This document shows, piece after piece, positions 1-10,289 of a stretch of DNA of 64,000 nucleotides (position 1 is its first letter; every line of letters starts with the position of its first letter). The DNA comes from Bathynomus jamesi. Its lineage: Eukaryota; Arthropoda; Malacostraca; Isopoda; Cirolanidae. The notes under the pieces were generated by a model, which was not told where the DNA came from, searched no databases, and worked only from the letters and a program-made list of their open reading frames with translations. Where the stretch lies: assembly GCA_023014485.1 (NCBI GenBank), contig JAJOZX010001734.1, positions 607,001-671,000 on the forward strand, written 5' to 3'. A program made the translations under genes and the position numbers.

Positions 1-107
1 GGACATCGAAAAATGGTATAATTACTGTATGAGGTATGTGTAGGGGCGTTGTCCATGTACAGTCCAGGTGTATTCTAGAAATTGGGGGTAATTAGTGTGG
101 TTGAGTG

Positions 108-756
108 CAGTGGTGAGCTGGAGCCGGTTCGCACCGGTTCGCGCGAACCGGTGGTTAAAATTTTGAAGCATTTTAGAACCGGTTGTTAAAAATTGTTACG
201 AAAACAAATGTTGTTATAAAATGATCTTAAAACCGAATAATCTTATAAAACGGTGTACAAAATAAAACGGTGTACAAAATAAAACGGTGTACAAAATAAA
301 ACTGTGTACAAAATAAAACGGTCTACAAAATAAAACGGTCTACAAAATAAAACGGTGTACAAAATAATACGGCGTACAAAATAAACTTCAAATGCAACGG
401 AAAAATAGCACTCTCTGTCCATTTGGCAATTACTACCTAATTAGTATTAAGTAAGGTATGTATTTAAATGTTCTTCCAAATAATAATTTCTTTCTTTGTG
501 TTATCTTGAAGCTATTTTTTAATTACTACCTAATTAGTAATAACTAATATACTTAAATATTCTTCTTATTTTCCTCTTTTCAAATTTATTCTAAATTTTT
601 TTTTTTATTGTTAAGTACGAGTACAACTCCCAATGACACAATGCATTGCCACTTCTTAAGGAGAAAGGTACAAAAACTACATACTGTGGCACATCCTTTA
701 AATCAGAACTTTTTATATAGGGAACCGGTTGTTAAAATTTTGGCAGCTCATCACTG
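108..756. mobile_element. hAT-type MITE with perfect 8-bp TSD
   Basis: The left end reads CAGTGGTGAGCTG and the right end is the inverse of CAGTGATGAGCTG. Both sides are flanked by the identical octamer GTTGAGTG (100-107 and 757-764). Eight-bp duplications and CAG-starting termini are diagnostic of hAT elements. No transposase is encoded. The interior has GAACCGGTTGTTAAAA motifs facing both ways near the ends and a 17-bp tandem array. It sits inside the gypsy env gene and so postdates that provirus. Confidence 0.9.
245..384. repeat. 17-bp tandem array inside the hAT MITE
   Basis: About eight copies of a unit like AAAACGGTGTACAAAAT follow one another, with single-base changes (GTGTAC, GTCTAC, GCGTAC). 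The array is internal to the MITE and has no spacers, so it is not CRISPR-like. Confidence 0.9.
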
Positions 757-1571
757 GTTGAGTGGGAATATGGGTGATAATTTTAATTGTGTCTGGGCGG
801 TGTGAATCAAGGACTGAAGTGTTTCCCATGGTATAAGGGTGGAAAGAGTGATTTTTCCATGGGTTAGCTGGGTTGCACGCAAAACCTTGGAATGAATCGT
901 AGTTATTCTTTGTAAGTATTTATCAATTAGGGTTACTTGTAGGTTTAATTATCGCTATTAATTCTAGATATCTTTTGTGTTCTTTGTATTGAGCTAACAT
1001 GGATTCAAGGTATGTGAATCTGTCCGAAAGGGAGTGGAGGAAGCGATTGCTTTCGTGTAGTGACCTAATAGTTTGTTCTATCATGTGTCCATTATACTGT
1101 CGATTTCGCGCGAAGAGATTCAATTTGAATTCTATTCTTTTAATATCTTCTTCGGTTGCTAATCCGAATAAACCTTTGAACAGTTTCTCTATATCTATCA
1201 GTCCCCTTTTACTTCTTTGGTTAAAGTATTCCGAGTTTTTAGTTTCAGTTTGTATCCATGGTAAGGCTAATATTTCTGATAGGGCGCGTGCTGTAGTTTG
1301 AATATTTTCGAGGATATTTTCTAACAGAACGCGACTAATCTGATCTTTTCCTTGGAAAGAATTCTGGACTTTACTTTCAAACGTTTTTAATTGAGTTTGT
1401 ATCTGAAGGAGATTGATCTTAATTCTAGCAGGGGGTTGCAAATTTATATAAAGGGCTGCGTGCCCTTTCAAAAATTTACCTTCTGCAAGTTTTTCTATAA
1501 CAACTCCGGTAGAAATTTTAATGCTAGGGCTACAAGAGTAAATAATTTGGAAAATTATAAGGGGGACAATT

Positions 1572-1991
1572 TTATTCATTTCTACGCCCTAAGTTATACG
1601 GAGCTGGGGGTGGCTGTGTGGATACTTGTGTTTGTGGGCGAAGGAGTCGGCCTCGTTTTGGTGGCAATGGGGGTCGACCGTTAAGCTCGGATTCTGAGCG
1701 GGTTCGTTTCTTATGTGAAGGTTCTAGTTCAGGTAGTTGATGCATTTGCGAGCGGTATGTAGGGTCCGTGCTTCGATCATCAATCGGTGAGGGTGGTGAC
1801 AGAGGAGATGGTGGAGTTGGAGGAGATGGTGGAGTTCCACTGAGTGATCCTCTCGAAGGGATTTCTCCAGGGTCTGGGTCCGATGGGACGCATGGCTCTG
1901 GGGCCTCCTCTTGTTCAGAGATTGCCTCGAGTACTGGTGGTATTACGACGTACCAATCTTCGTCATGGGTAGCGGTTCCCGCGGTGACCAC
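1572..1991 (-). CDS. Proline-rich ORF between integrase and env
   Basis: A 139-codon frame rich in Pro, Ser and acidic residues (PPSPPTPPSP) lies just 3' of the integrase and overlaps the env start by 8 nt. I do not recognise a domain. It may be the disordered C-terminal tail of the Pol polyprotein, since such tails often follow integrase in gypsy elements, separated from it by a frameshift around 1990-2180. An independent small protein is less likely. The intact overlap with env suggests a conserved pol/env junction. Confidence 0.5.
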   Translation of the reverse strand: MVTAGTATHDEDWYVVIPPVLEAISEQEEAPEPCVPSDPDPGEIPSRGSLSGTPPSPPTPPSPLSPPSPIDDRSTDPTYRSQMHQLPELEPSHKKRTRSESELNGRPPLPPKRGRLLRPQTQVSTQPPPAPYNLGRRNE

Positions 1992-2181
1992 TTCAGTTTT
2001 TTGATCCCTGCTCGATTTGTTAATACCTTGACCTTTTGAAGGATAGGCAGCTCGAACGCCTGGCAGCTGTTTTTTTAGGAAGGTGTTGTTCGGAAGCTAT
2101 CTTCAAATTGTCAGCGTGAATGATCTTTAGTTTGGAATGATCCCGGAGGTCGAGGATTTCATAACGATTTTTTCCGAGGTA

Positions 2182-3660
2182 TTACATAATCCTATATGGG
2201 CCATCCCATTTTGGGTATAATTTGCGATGAGCACCTGGCGGTTTCACGCTCTTCAAATAACATCGCATACCGACGATTATAGTCTGTTGATGGGGATGAC
2301 GCCTATGTTGCTCTTGCTCCATCTGTTGGTTTCGTTGGTCTAGGGCATAGCGGATTATGTCAAAAATCTTGAAAGTTCGTTCAGCTAGATGCTGATTTGC
2401 TTCTGCCATCTCGGAAGATGTTAGAACTGCCGGGTCGATTTGGTCGGGCAAATCAAAAGGTAGACGCTTGTCGTAGTGATAGAGGACGAAATGAGGGGTG
2501 TCCCCGATGGACACATTATAGCCATTGTTGATGGCTGTTTGTACCATGGGAAGGGAATCATCCCATGTACGGCAGGACGCATCGACAACGTGGCGCAGGG
2601 CTTCTAAGATCTTTCGATTGTGCCTTTCCACTAAGCCGTTTGCCTGAGGATGGTATGCCACAATGTGTGTATTTTTAATTTTATACATGTTACAGGGTGA
2701 CTCGAACAGTTTGGAAGTGAAACTAAGGGCGTTATCCGAGATTAGGATGGAAGGAGTGGTATGATTTTGGATGACGCGTTCCACTAGGGCTCTTGCCACA
2801 GTTTCCGAGGTCTGGTCTTGAATGGCGGCTACTTCGCTGTAACGTGAGAAGTGGTACGTAAACACAATGATGTACTGATTTCCCTTTGATGTTTTGGGAA
2901 ATGGTCCCAGTATATCCATTCCAGTTCTTTGCCAGGGCCTTTGGCATACTGGATATCGATGCATAGGAGCTGTGGATGGTACGTTGCCTTTGTGTTTTAA
3001 ACATGATGAACATTCGGTGATGTATTCGTGTACCTTTCTGTTAATTTCGGGAAAATGGTATCTCTCCGAAATACTCTTGATGGTGCGATCCGGCCCCATG
3101 TGGCCATACAAAGGTGAGTCGTGACAAAGTCCAATGGCTATATTGACGAGATCCTTTGGTATCTCCACGAGGTCGTTTCCATCTTCGTTCCTGAAATGTA
3201 CGAGCCCATCTTTGAGGTTGTACAGTTCTTTTACCTTCGATGGTTCCTTTTGTTCCAGGCGGGCCCGAAGGTTTTGGGTGTGTTGGTCCTGTTGTTGGGA
3301 GTATTGCAGACACTCGTAGTCGAACACAGGAAGAATTCCTATTTTATTCACTTGGGCGTCGGGCTTGAGTCTCGACAATCCGTCTGGAATAACTTGAAGT
3401 TTTCCCGGTTTGTATACGATTTTTGCCGCAAAGTCCTGAATCAACAGAGCCCTTCTACTCAATCGTCCTTCAAGTAGCTTGTCCTTGAAGAGGTACGTGA
3501 GTGGCTTATGATCAGTCTTGATGGTTACATCGTAGCCATAGACGATATTTCGCAATTTTTTGAAAGCCCAATATACCGCTAGGGCCTCTCGGTCCGTAGT
3601 GGAATAATTCCGTTGAGGCGCAGAGAGAAGTTGACTGGCATAAGCAATGGGTAATTCCAC
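2182..3660 (-). CDS. pol: Pol fragment: RNase H C-terminal part plus integrase
   Basis: A 492-codon open frame. Residues 1-100 are the gypsy RNase H region (YASQLLSAPQRNYSTTDREA, then TDHKPLTYLF). The H2C2 zinc-binding module of integrase uses H180, H187, C217 and C220. The catalytic core carries D249 (GMDI), D309 (ISDN) and E345 (GLVERHN), the DDE triad that joins cDNA to host DNA. The C-terminal KLYPKWDGPYRI resembles the GPY/F module. It is continuous with the RT upstream apart from an in-frame stop at about 3835, so it is one polyprotein interrupted by a nonsense codon. This is the best-preserved part of the provirus. Confidence 0.9.
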   Translation of the reverse strand: MELPIAYASQLLSAPQRNYSTTDREALAVYWAFKKLRNIVYGYDVTIKTDHKPLTYLFKDKLLEGRLSRRALLIQDFAAKIVYKPGKLQVIPDGLSRLKPDAQVNKIGILPVFDYECLQYSQQQDQHTQNLRARLEQKEPSKVKELYNLKDGLVHFRNEDGNDLVEIPKDLVNIAIGLCHDSPLYGHMGPDRTIKSISERYHFPEINRKVHEYITECSSCLKHKGNVPSTAPMHRYPVCQRPWQRTGMDILGPFPKTSKGNQYIIVFTYHFSRYSEVAAIQDQTSETVARALVERVIQNHTTPSILISDNALSFTSKLFESPCNMYKIKNTHIVAYHPQANGLVERHNRKILEALRHVVDASCRTWDDSLPMVQTAINNGYNVSIGDTPHFVLYHYDKRLPFDLPDQIDPAVLTSSEMAEANQHLAERTFKIFDIIRYALDQRNQQMEQEQHRRHPHQQTIIVGMRCYLKSVKPPGAHRKLYPKWDGPYRIM

Positions 3661-3834
3661 ACCATCTACGTCCTGTAATAGGACGGCTCCTAGTCCATAG
3701 GAGGAAGCATCGGTGGCTATGACGAAGGGTCTTGAGTAATCAGGATATTGTAAGATGGGATGACAGGTTAGTTTATTAATTAAAGTTTCAAAGGCATGTT
3801 GGTGATCGGATTCCCAGTTAAATTTCGAATTTTT

Positions 3835-4847
3835 CTAGAACAAATTAGTAACGGGTTTAGCAATATTTGAAAATTGGGGGATAAAATTCCGATAGAATCC
3901 GACAAAACCAATAAATGTACGGGCGTCGTCGATGGTTTTGGGTACAGGGTACCTTTCCAGGGCTTCGAGTTTGGCTGGATCAGGTTTAATTCCTGTGGAC
4001 AAGAGTAGGAATCCTAGGTATACCAGGGATTCTTTGAAAAAATTGCACTTTGCAAGCTTCAGTTTAAGGTGTGCTTTTCTCAAGTGTGATAGCACATTCT
4101 GAAGGCGTTGAAAGTGTGTTTTTATGTCCGAACTGTAGACGATAATATCGTCAAGATAAACGAGAGCTTCGACACCTAATAGGTCGGAAAGGACTATATT
4201 CATCAACCTAGAGAAATTAGCAGGCCCATTTCGGACTCCGAAAGGTAAAACCTGGAATTCGTAATGGCCTCGGTTAGTGGAGAAAGCAGTCAATCCCGAG
4301 ATTCGGGACTGACCTCCATTTGCCAATAACCCGATGCTAAATCGAGGGATGAAAAAAAGTTCGCTTTCCCTACGTTCAGAATTGTTTCCTGCATGTTTGG
4401 AATCGGGAAACGGTCTGGGATGGTAATGTTGTTCAGGCGTCTAAAATCTATACAAGGGCGAGATGTTCCGTCCTTTTTGGAGACGAGAATCATAGGAGCG
4501 GACCAGGGACTAGCTGAAGGCTGAATGACATCCTGCTCCAACATGTCCTTGATGTGTTCCTCAATAGTGACTAACTGGGAATGTGGAACCCGATAGGGAG
4601 GAATGAAAATGGGTTTGGAATTGGGTTCCAACTTGATTTCAAAAGGGACCAAATTAGTTCGGCCCAGAGGATCTCCTTTTAGGGCAATCACATCTCTATT
4701 TCTTATCAGGAAATCGAGAAGTGATTCCATTAGTTTGGGATCCTGTAAAGCTGGTGACTCCTGAAGGGAGTGCTCCAGACATTTCTTATATTCTTCTTTT
4801 AATACTGAAGGATTTAATTCTAAGGAACTGGAAACACGATTTATCAT
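3835..4847 (-). pseudogene. pol: Gypsy reverse transcriptase, one frameshift
   Basis: Two overlapping frames (4847-4290 and 4326-3835) together cover fingers, palm and thumb. The first has SPWSAPMILVSKKDGTSRPC, CIDFRRLN and SSLDLASGYWQ. The second has LPFGVRNGPANFSRLM, the catalytic YLDDIIVYS and the thumb motifs. A shift between about 4290 and 4326 separates them. An in-frame TAG at 3835 then cuts the protein before RNase H, and the reading frame continues after it with TDASSYGLGAVL-like sequence. Confidence 0.88.
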
Positions 4848-5287
4848 ACTGATGGGGAAATCTGAATCTACTTCTACTGTGGAAACAGTTCCTATTTTCT
4901 GATTTGAAGTTAATTCTATAGGACTTTTTCCTTTGTTTAAACAAACAACAGGGATAGCTGAATTCTGACTCTGACTAAGGACTTGGGCAATAAGAACATC
5001 TCTTTTGAAATTACTTTTCTCTGTAATCAGAGTACGCTCTGACTCTAATAATTTTCCTTGACTGTTAACTACTTTTGCTAGGAAACAAATCTTCTCATAA
5101 GGTGCTACTGTTATATGCTCGGTAGGGCATATGAAAAATTGTGAATCTGATTCTGGTTCGGCGACTAAAATTTGCCTTATTGGCTGAAACTGCTAGACTG
5201 GCTGACTGGAAACTGGCTGACTGGAAACTGGCTGACTGGAACTGACAAACTGTGACTGGAAAACTGACTGTGTTGATCCAACTGGAT

Positions 5288-5930
5288 TCAACAACTGGAA
5301 CTGATTACCCTGGGGTCTGATTTCTGGAGCGGTTGTCCCTCTGGATGCAACCGGCTGACTTGAACTGCTATCAAGTGGAGGGGGTTTCCTATTTCTTTCG
5401 GAAATCTGAACTGACTAATTCTATTAGCATTAAGTTGTCTGTCATTCTCACGGAGATGGTGTGTCCTATTTCGACACTTTACTAACTTTCCGGCTGGGTA
5501 AATCTCCCATTGATTCCGGTTAAAAAAATCCATACCTAGTAGGATGTCTGTCTGAAAGGTGGCGACTGTGTCCACTATACAACATTTCGCGGGGTATACC
5601 GCGTTTCCAACTTCTAAATATAACTCAATTTCTCCGTATGTAGGTATGGGTGTGCCCGTAACTCCTCTGAGTTGGCAGGATGGTGCCTTAAGTTCATATT
5701 TGTAATTTGTACTCTCTAGTAATTCATCTACACATTGTTTCTTAATTAACGTCGCGTGTGCTCCTGTATCTAGGAGAGCAGTTAAATCTTGGTTATCGGT
5801 GCTACAATTTATTATTAAATCTAGGAGGTCCGCACCTATTATCCTGATGGGGAGTTTGTGTGCGTATCTGGGTTCATTACTGTAATTTAGGAGGAGGAGG
5901 TTGAACTGCCGCCTCCAATGTAGGGTCTAA
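5288..5930 (-). CDS. pol: Retropepsin-type aspartic protease region
   Basis: A frame open from about 5930 contains LPIRIIG, then the catalytic triplet context LLDTGAHATL with its DTGA at 5759-5770. A flap region follows (GVTGTPIPTYGE), then the ILLGMDF motif typical of the second half of retropepsins. There is no ATG at the front, as expected for a pol segment made by readthrough or shift from gag. Downstream the frame ends at 5288. Between it and RT lies a low-complexity tract (5188-5262) with an ACTGGAAACTGGCTG-like repeat encoding Val-Ser-Ser-Gln-Pro reiterations. Confidence 0.75.
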
Positions 5931-6340
5931 AAAAGGGCTCGAATGGTCTTCTATGGGAGGACCTGGGTCATATTCTACGGGAATATCATACGCTGGAGGG
6001 TGTTCTTGAAAACTGTCTCTGGGGAAAATGATTCCTCCACGGGTACTTCTACGTACCGAACTAGTTGACCTTGCTGGTTGTACTGGGTTTGTACATGGGG
6101 TAAGAGTGTGGTTGACCCTGTGGTCGTGATCTATTGGGTTGGTAGTTCGACTGAGGCTGGGAATGGACTGGTTTCTGGGGATTGGATGACTTTTGGGATA
6201 CGTTTTGGGAACGTGGTGGTTTGGTTTCTGAAAGTGGGGTCTATACCCTGCAGGGGCTTTATCAGCACACTTTTGGCGATCGCCACGGCGATGACCATGT
6301 TCGTGACAGTGGGAGCAATACGAGGGTAATTACTGACTTA

Positions 6341-7282
6341 TCATGTGCCCAAACTATCGCAGTTAAAACACTGTGGAGGAGGGCGTGTATTCTGGGTTTG
6401 GGGGGCTTGTTTCTGGGGTGGTGTTCCCTGCATTGGCCTCGATTTATAGGGTTGTTGTTGTTGCTGTTGGTGTTGTGGTTGCTGCTGCTGAATGTAATGT
6501 ACAGGGGTTTCTCTACTCTTTCGGTAGTTCTGGTTTGCTAAATCGGGGTAATGTTCCCGTGTTTTGTTTATGGCTACACTTACAGGTTTGTCAACATTTA
6601 AAAACTCCTGAAACTTTTTTTTAGGTGCTCCGGGTAGGTTTTGGTAAAGAGTTGTTGCTACTATTAGATTTCTTTGTTTCGAAGTGAAAGTAATGCCACA
6701 CGCATTTTCAGCGGCACGGAGGGCTTCTCCTACAAGTTTATGTGTTCGTGTAATAAAATTGTTTAAATCTTCATGTTCCTCTTTCTTCCATTTAGCTTGG
6801 AAGACTGCTTCTAACGTGGCTAAGGGTTGTGCAAGTGTTATTTCTTTAAAAAATTCTAATAAGTTTTGTTTAAAATCGTCCCATGTTGTAGCTTCGCCAA
6901 TTGATGGGACGTAGGTGACTGTGTCATGAGCATTTCCTTCTTTAGGGTCGATAAATCTTTTTGCTTCCCTAATTTTTATATCATCATCGGTGATGTTTTC
7001 GCGTAAGAAATGTTGCTCTAAAGATTCAATCCAAGGTCTTACGCGTGGTTCAACAAAGCGATTATCTATGGTCCCCTTAAAAATTAAAACAGTATGGGGA
7101 AGGTTTACTAGTCTGCCTAAGTTAATGTATGCTGGGGCGGGGGTTTGAGACTGAGACATATTGGCTTGTTCTGGATCTGAAGTTCGTGTGTTTGGGAGTA
7201 TGTTTGAAGGGCGTGGGGTAGGTGGAAAAATGGGTGTAGGGAAATTTTTGATGTCAGAAAGCGCACCGTCTGAATCGCTCAT
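6341..7282 (-). CDS. gag: Gag capsid-nucleocapsid precursor, cut in the zinc knuckle
   Basis: A 313-codon frame starts at the first ATG after the leader. Residues 60-240 are capsid-like and helical (WIESLEQHFL, FKEITLAQPLATLEAVFQAKW, FITRTHKLVGEALRAAE). A Gln-rich linker (QQQQPQHQQQQQQ) follows. The frame stops inside the first nucleocapsid knuckle, after CFNCDSLG. The histidine and a second Cys-His box (CSHCHEHGH) are still readable in a neighbouring frame, so a small indel truncated it. Gag would form the virus-like particle and bind RNA. Confidence 0.8.
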   Translation of the reverse strand: MSDSDGALSDIKNFPTPIFPPTPRPSNILPNTRTSDPEQANMSQSQTPAPAYINLGRLVNLPHTVLIFKGTIDNRFVEPRVRPWIESLEQHFLRENITDDDIKIREAKRFIDPKEGNAHDTVTYVPSIGEATTWDDFKQNLLEFFKEITLAQPLATLEAVFQAKWKKEEHEDLNNFITRTHKLVGEALRAAENACGITFTSKQRNLIVATTLYQNLPGAPKKKFQEFLNVDKPVSVAINKTREHYPDLANQNYRKSRETPVHYIQQQQPQHQQQQQQPYKSRPMQGTPPQKQAPQTQNTRPPPQCFNCDSLGT

Positions 7283-7559
7283 ACGTGAAGGTACTATTAA
7301 TGTGTTTTAATTAGGTCTGCTTGACCGATCTTAATTTATTGAATGATCACTTAAGGGGTTCTCCTAACTACACTATCTCAAAAAAATACACATTAAATAA
7401 ATGCACAATAATTTGCCTAACTGGGGGAGAATTTGAAAAGATTGCAAACAAAATAAAAAATGTAAACAAGATTTCACTCGAATGTACGTGAAGGTATGGT
7501 AATACTCTATTTGGTACATTAAATAAAATTATACTATACTAACTAGAATAGTAAAAATA

Positions 7560-7690
7560 ACTGAAAATAACTCTCTGAAAATAACTCTCTGACAATAACT
7601 CTGTGAATTTTAACTCTGTGACATTAACTCTGTGATATTTAATTCTGTGACAATAACTCTATGACAATTAACTTCTGTGACAATTACTGT
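7560..7690. repeat. ~15-bp tandem repeats in the gypsy 5' leader
   Basis: About eight imperfect units of AACTCTGTGACAAT lie between the putative primer-binding site and gag. Tandem protein-binding sites at this same position form the insulator of Drosophila gypsy. The sequence here is different and any function is inference. Confidence 0.75.
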
Positions 7691-8083
7691 TTCAATAAAA
7701 AAAAATGTATCACTGATGTCTGAAATGTTCACTGTTTTTTGTTAATTCTGGCTCAATACTAAATATTAACTGTTAATAATACTGACTTTTCAAATGTTTA
7801 GAGATTATTTAAAAAAGAGTTTTGTACTTAACAAGATTCCTTCGGCGAAATCCTTAGAGACGTATCCTGAAGACGTGTCTTGCTGGCCACTTGTTCTTGG
7901 ATGAAAACGAGGCGTGGAGAACTTGGAGTCGTGACGCACAGGTTCAAGGTGGATGTGACGAACTAGAAGTCGTGACACGCCGGTCAACTGGGTGTTGGTT
8001 CTAGTTCCAGGGTCTGGAAGACTGGAAGAATCCTGGATGCAGAAGTTGTCAGTCGTGAAGATCCTGGTTAAAGGGTCGCCGGT

Positions 8084-8632
8084 TGTAAAACCCTCCGTCT
8101 ATGGCCTGGGTTGGTTCGAAGTCGACGGGGGTTCTGGTTAGTGGCAGCAACGGATATGTGACTTGTAGTAGTTTTCTTCTATATTACTCTCTGAGTTCTT
8201 CTATAGTGGCTCGGAGGACTCTGGTAGACTTACTAAAATTTTCTGAAGATTCCGGACTCTTCCTATAGCGTATCCCGAAAGTTTAATGACTAAGTTCTTC
8301 TGAAGAGAGCAAGGCTCGAAGGATAAGATAAAGACTATCTTTTACTGTAATTTACTGCTAAAATGTACAGGTAGTGCTCAGCCTCTGAATTAGCTTCTGA
8401 ATGACCATGGAAGATTTTTACTGGGTTTATATACCCCAAACTGCTAACATCATTATTATTAAATGCTAAAAAGGCTGCATTATTTTTGCACAATATTCGA
8501 AAATAAAGTAAATTTTTTAGCTGTGGTAAGGCTTGAACGAGTAAACAAAATATTTGAAGATGAAACCATATTTTCATATTAAACCGCAACTTTTCAGATC
8601 TGATGTTATCATGATCTGCCAAGTTAACTAAA
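8084..8632 (-). repeat. Putative 5' LTR of the gypsy provirus (approximate ends)
   Basis: On the sense strand a segment starting near AGTTAACTTGGC (8630) and ending GGGTTTTACA (8084) is followed at once by CCGGCGACCCTTTAACC and AGGATC. This is similar in form to the GGCGACC-type primer-binding regions of many arthropod gypsy elements. AGTTAAC is also how some errantivirus LTRs begin. The partner LTR is outside the window, so neither end can be proven. The 95-codon frame inside (8335-8622) is probably chance. Confidence 0.35.
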
Positions 8633-8639
8633 AGTGGAA

Positions 8640-9316
8640 ATCGGACTATGCATCTTTACACTAAAATATGCATATGAGTAAAATTTTAAGGTTTAAGATG
8701 TACAATTTAAATGCTTAGGCAAGACATGGTCTCTTCTTTTATAACGAAAGAGAATGTATACAAAATATGAAAATTGCAAAACTTAAGCAGAATTCCTTAT
8801 TAAGCGAAATCTAAAAAAATGATTATGAGATTTAAAAAAAAAACAGGTCACCAATTATTTGGTAAAGTAGAAAGCAAATCAAAAATTTTATCCAAACTCG
8901 CGTTGGGCGATTTTGGTCCTTATGTAAAAATGAATACACACACACACATACATACATATGAATATAGGCATTATATAAAGTTAAATATATAATATATAGG
9001 ATTATATAAATACATGAACCATATAAACACATGAATTTTAAAATGGATACAAGAACTATATGTAAATGAATACAAGAATTACATGAAGATTATGATAGTA
9101 TAGGAATATGGGAATTATTTATGGTTCATTTTTACATATATATATGTATATATATATATATATATTAAATATGTATTGTATATAGAATTCTTGTGTGCTA
9201 CCTGTATTATTTTGATAGGTATAAATATATATATGTGTGTGTCTTTCCGATCGGGCATATACAGTATATTAAACGTGTATTCTGGTGTGCATAGAAATTT
9301 TCTGTATTTTTTCTGT

Positions 9317-9367
<51 letters not shown>

Positions 9368-9870
9368 GTGTTTTTTATGCGTATATATGTGTATATATAT
9401 ATGTATATATATATTTAATGTGTATTTTGTTGTATATAGAATTCTTCTCTACTAGCTGTATTAGTTTGGATGCGTATATATATACATGTTAAATAACTCC
9501 ATTTATTCCTGTTTTTGCCTCTAATGCAATTCTTCTCTACTGTTCATGTTATATATGTTAAAAAATTCCAATTATCCCTGCTTTGCGTCAAATGTAGGTA
9601 TATACATATTTTGTATTTCGATATATGTATATTAAGTAAACAGAACGATGAAGCTATTTTTTTTTAAACAAATATTAATGAAGGGTATTTATATATATAA
9701 ACGATACAGTGTGTGTGTGTGTGTGTGTGTGTGTGTCTAAGGCGACTGGCTCTATTCTCTGGCTGTTTCGACTGGCAGGGCTCGGAAGCCCACTCAGGTG
9801 GCTACATTTAAGAACTTGTTGTGAGTGGTGATGCCTCTCCAGTTAGCGTATATATGATGATCCTAAAGCA
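8640..9870. repeat. AT-rich gene-free stretch with dinucleotide arrays
   Basis: No coding feature is supportable. It holds (TA)n at about 9140-9168 and 9320-9363, ATATGTATAT mixtures near 9390-9420, and a (GT)n run at about 9711-9737. Short frames here translate to YIYIYI and are artefacts. Confidence 0.8.
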
Positions 9871-10069
9871 GCTTAGGAACGCTTGTTAAGATTGTGTGTG
9901 TGTCCTCTAAAGAAACTGGCTGCTTATGATTGGCTATGTCATGGCAGGCTTCTAAGCCAACTGGCTGTGATACTAAAGCCACCCAGGATGGCTGGGCAAG
10001 ATTCCATTATGCGCCGAGACATGCCAGCGAGAACATCTTCTCTTCTCTCTCCTCCTCTCTCTCCGTCTT

Positions 10070-10285
10070 AGTACCTTGTTAGGTTAGGTTACCCCCATTG
10101 GAGGGTTTATCTCACGGGCCCTCTTCAACCCCCCATTCTTCTCCTTTGTTAGATTAGGTTACCCTCTCATCCCTTCATGCCTACCCCCCTTGGAGGGTCT
10201 AACACCCCTCCCCCTGTTCCATACCCACCTCATCCCCTTGGAGCGTCTTACCCCCCTTCCCCCTTTTGGTATTTGAAGTTTCTCA
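10070..10285. repeat. Dispersed C-rich repeat with GGTTAGGTTA motif
   Basis: Reiterated TTAGGTTAGGTTACCCCC, CCCCTTGGAGGGTCT and CCCCCTTCCCCC phrases resemble the tracts at 31.64-31.91 and 60.37-60.71 kb, which share ACCTAAC, AAAGGGGTA and a flanking GA-rich run. GGTTA is compatible with the arthropod TTAGG telomere unit, but only two or three units occur. I treat it as interspersed repeat. Confidence 0.5.
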
Positions 10286-10289
10286 TAGT

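Larger units (their letters stand above)
1..1579 (-). pseudogene. env: F-type envelope gene, frameshifted and split by a hAT MITE
   Basis: The first 218 codons (1579 down to 923) contain a furin-like RSKR site followed directly by a hydrophobic GLIDIEKLFKGLFG stretch. This resembles the cleavage site and fusion peptide of baculovirus/errantivirus F proteins, where the membrane-fusion glycoprotein is cleaved. A long helical region follows. The frame stops near 923. A neighbouring frame stays open down to about 764, which indicates a frameshift. The hAT MITE at 108-756 then interrupts it. Env-like sequence resumes below 107 and meets a stop near position 30. The start codon overlaps the last codons of the upstream ORF by 8 nt. 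Family usual length is far above 218 residues. The gene is clearly dead. Confidence 0.8.
1..8640 (-). mobile_element. Ty3/gypsy errantivirus-like provirus, 3' end off window
   Basis: On the minus strand the order is leader/LTR, gag, aspartic protease, RT, RNase H, integrase, a proline-rich tail, and an F-type env. This is the layout of env-bearing Ty3/gypsy elements. Every module is broken by stops or shifts: in the gag zinc knuckle, between protease and RT, within RT, before RNase H and in env. It cannot be an active copy. Only one LTR can lie in the window, so the boundary at the high end is approximate. Confidence 0.85.

Noticed and set aside
245..384. CRISPR-like array
   Set aside because: Units are contiguous 17-mers without spacers, in a eukaryotic hAT MITE.
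1768..2004. Gly/Ser-rich plus-strand frame opposite the gypsy Pro-rich ORF
   Set aside because: Shadow of the proline-rich coding strand.
9176..9364. Open frame ending in an Ile/Tyr repeat, and similar frames at 18.0-18.4, 27.4-27.7 and 31.0-31.4 kb
   Set aside because: They translate (TA)n arrays (YIYIYI) and have no other support.
10070..10160. Interstitial telomere (TTAGG)n
   Set aside because: Only two or three GGTTA words in a C-rich interspersed repeat, not an array.
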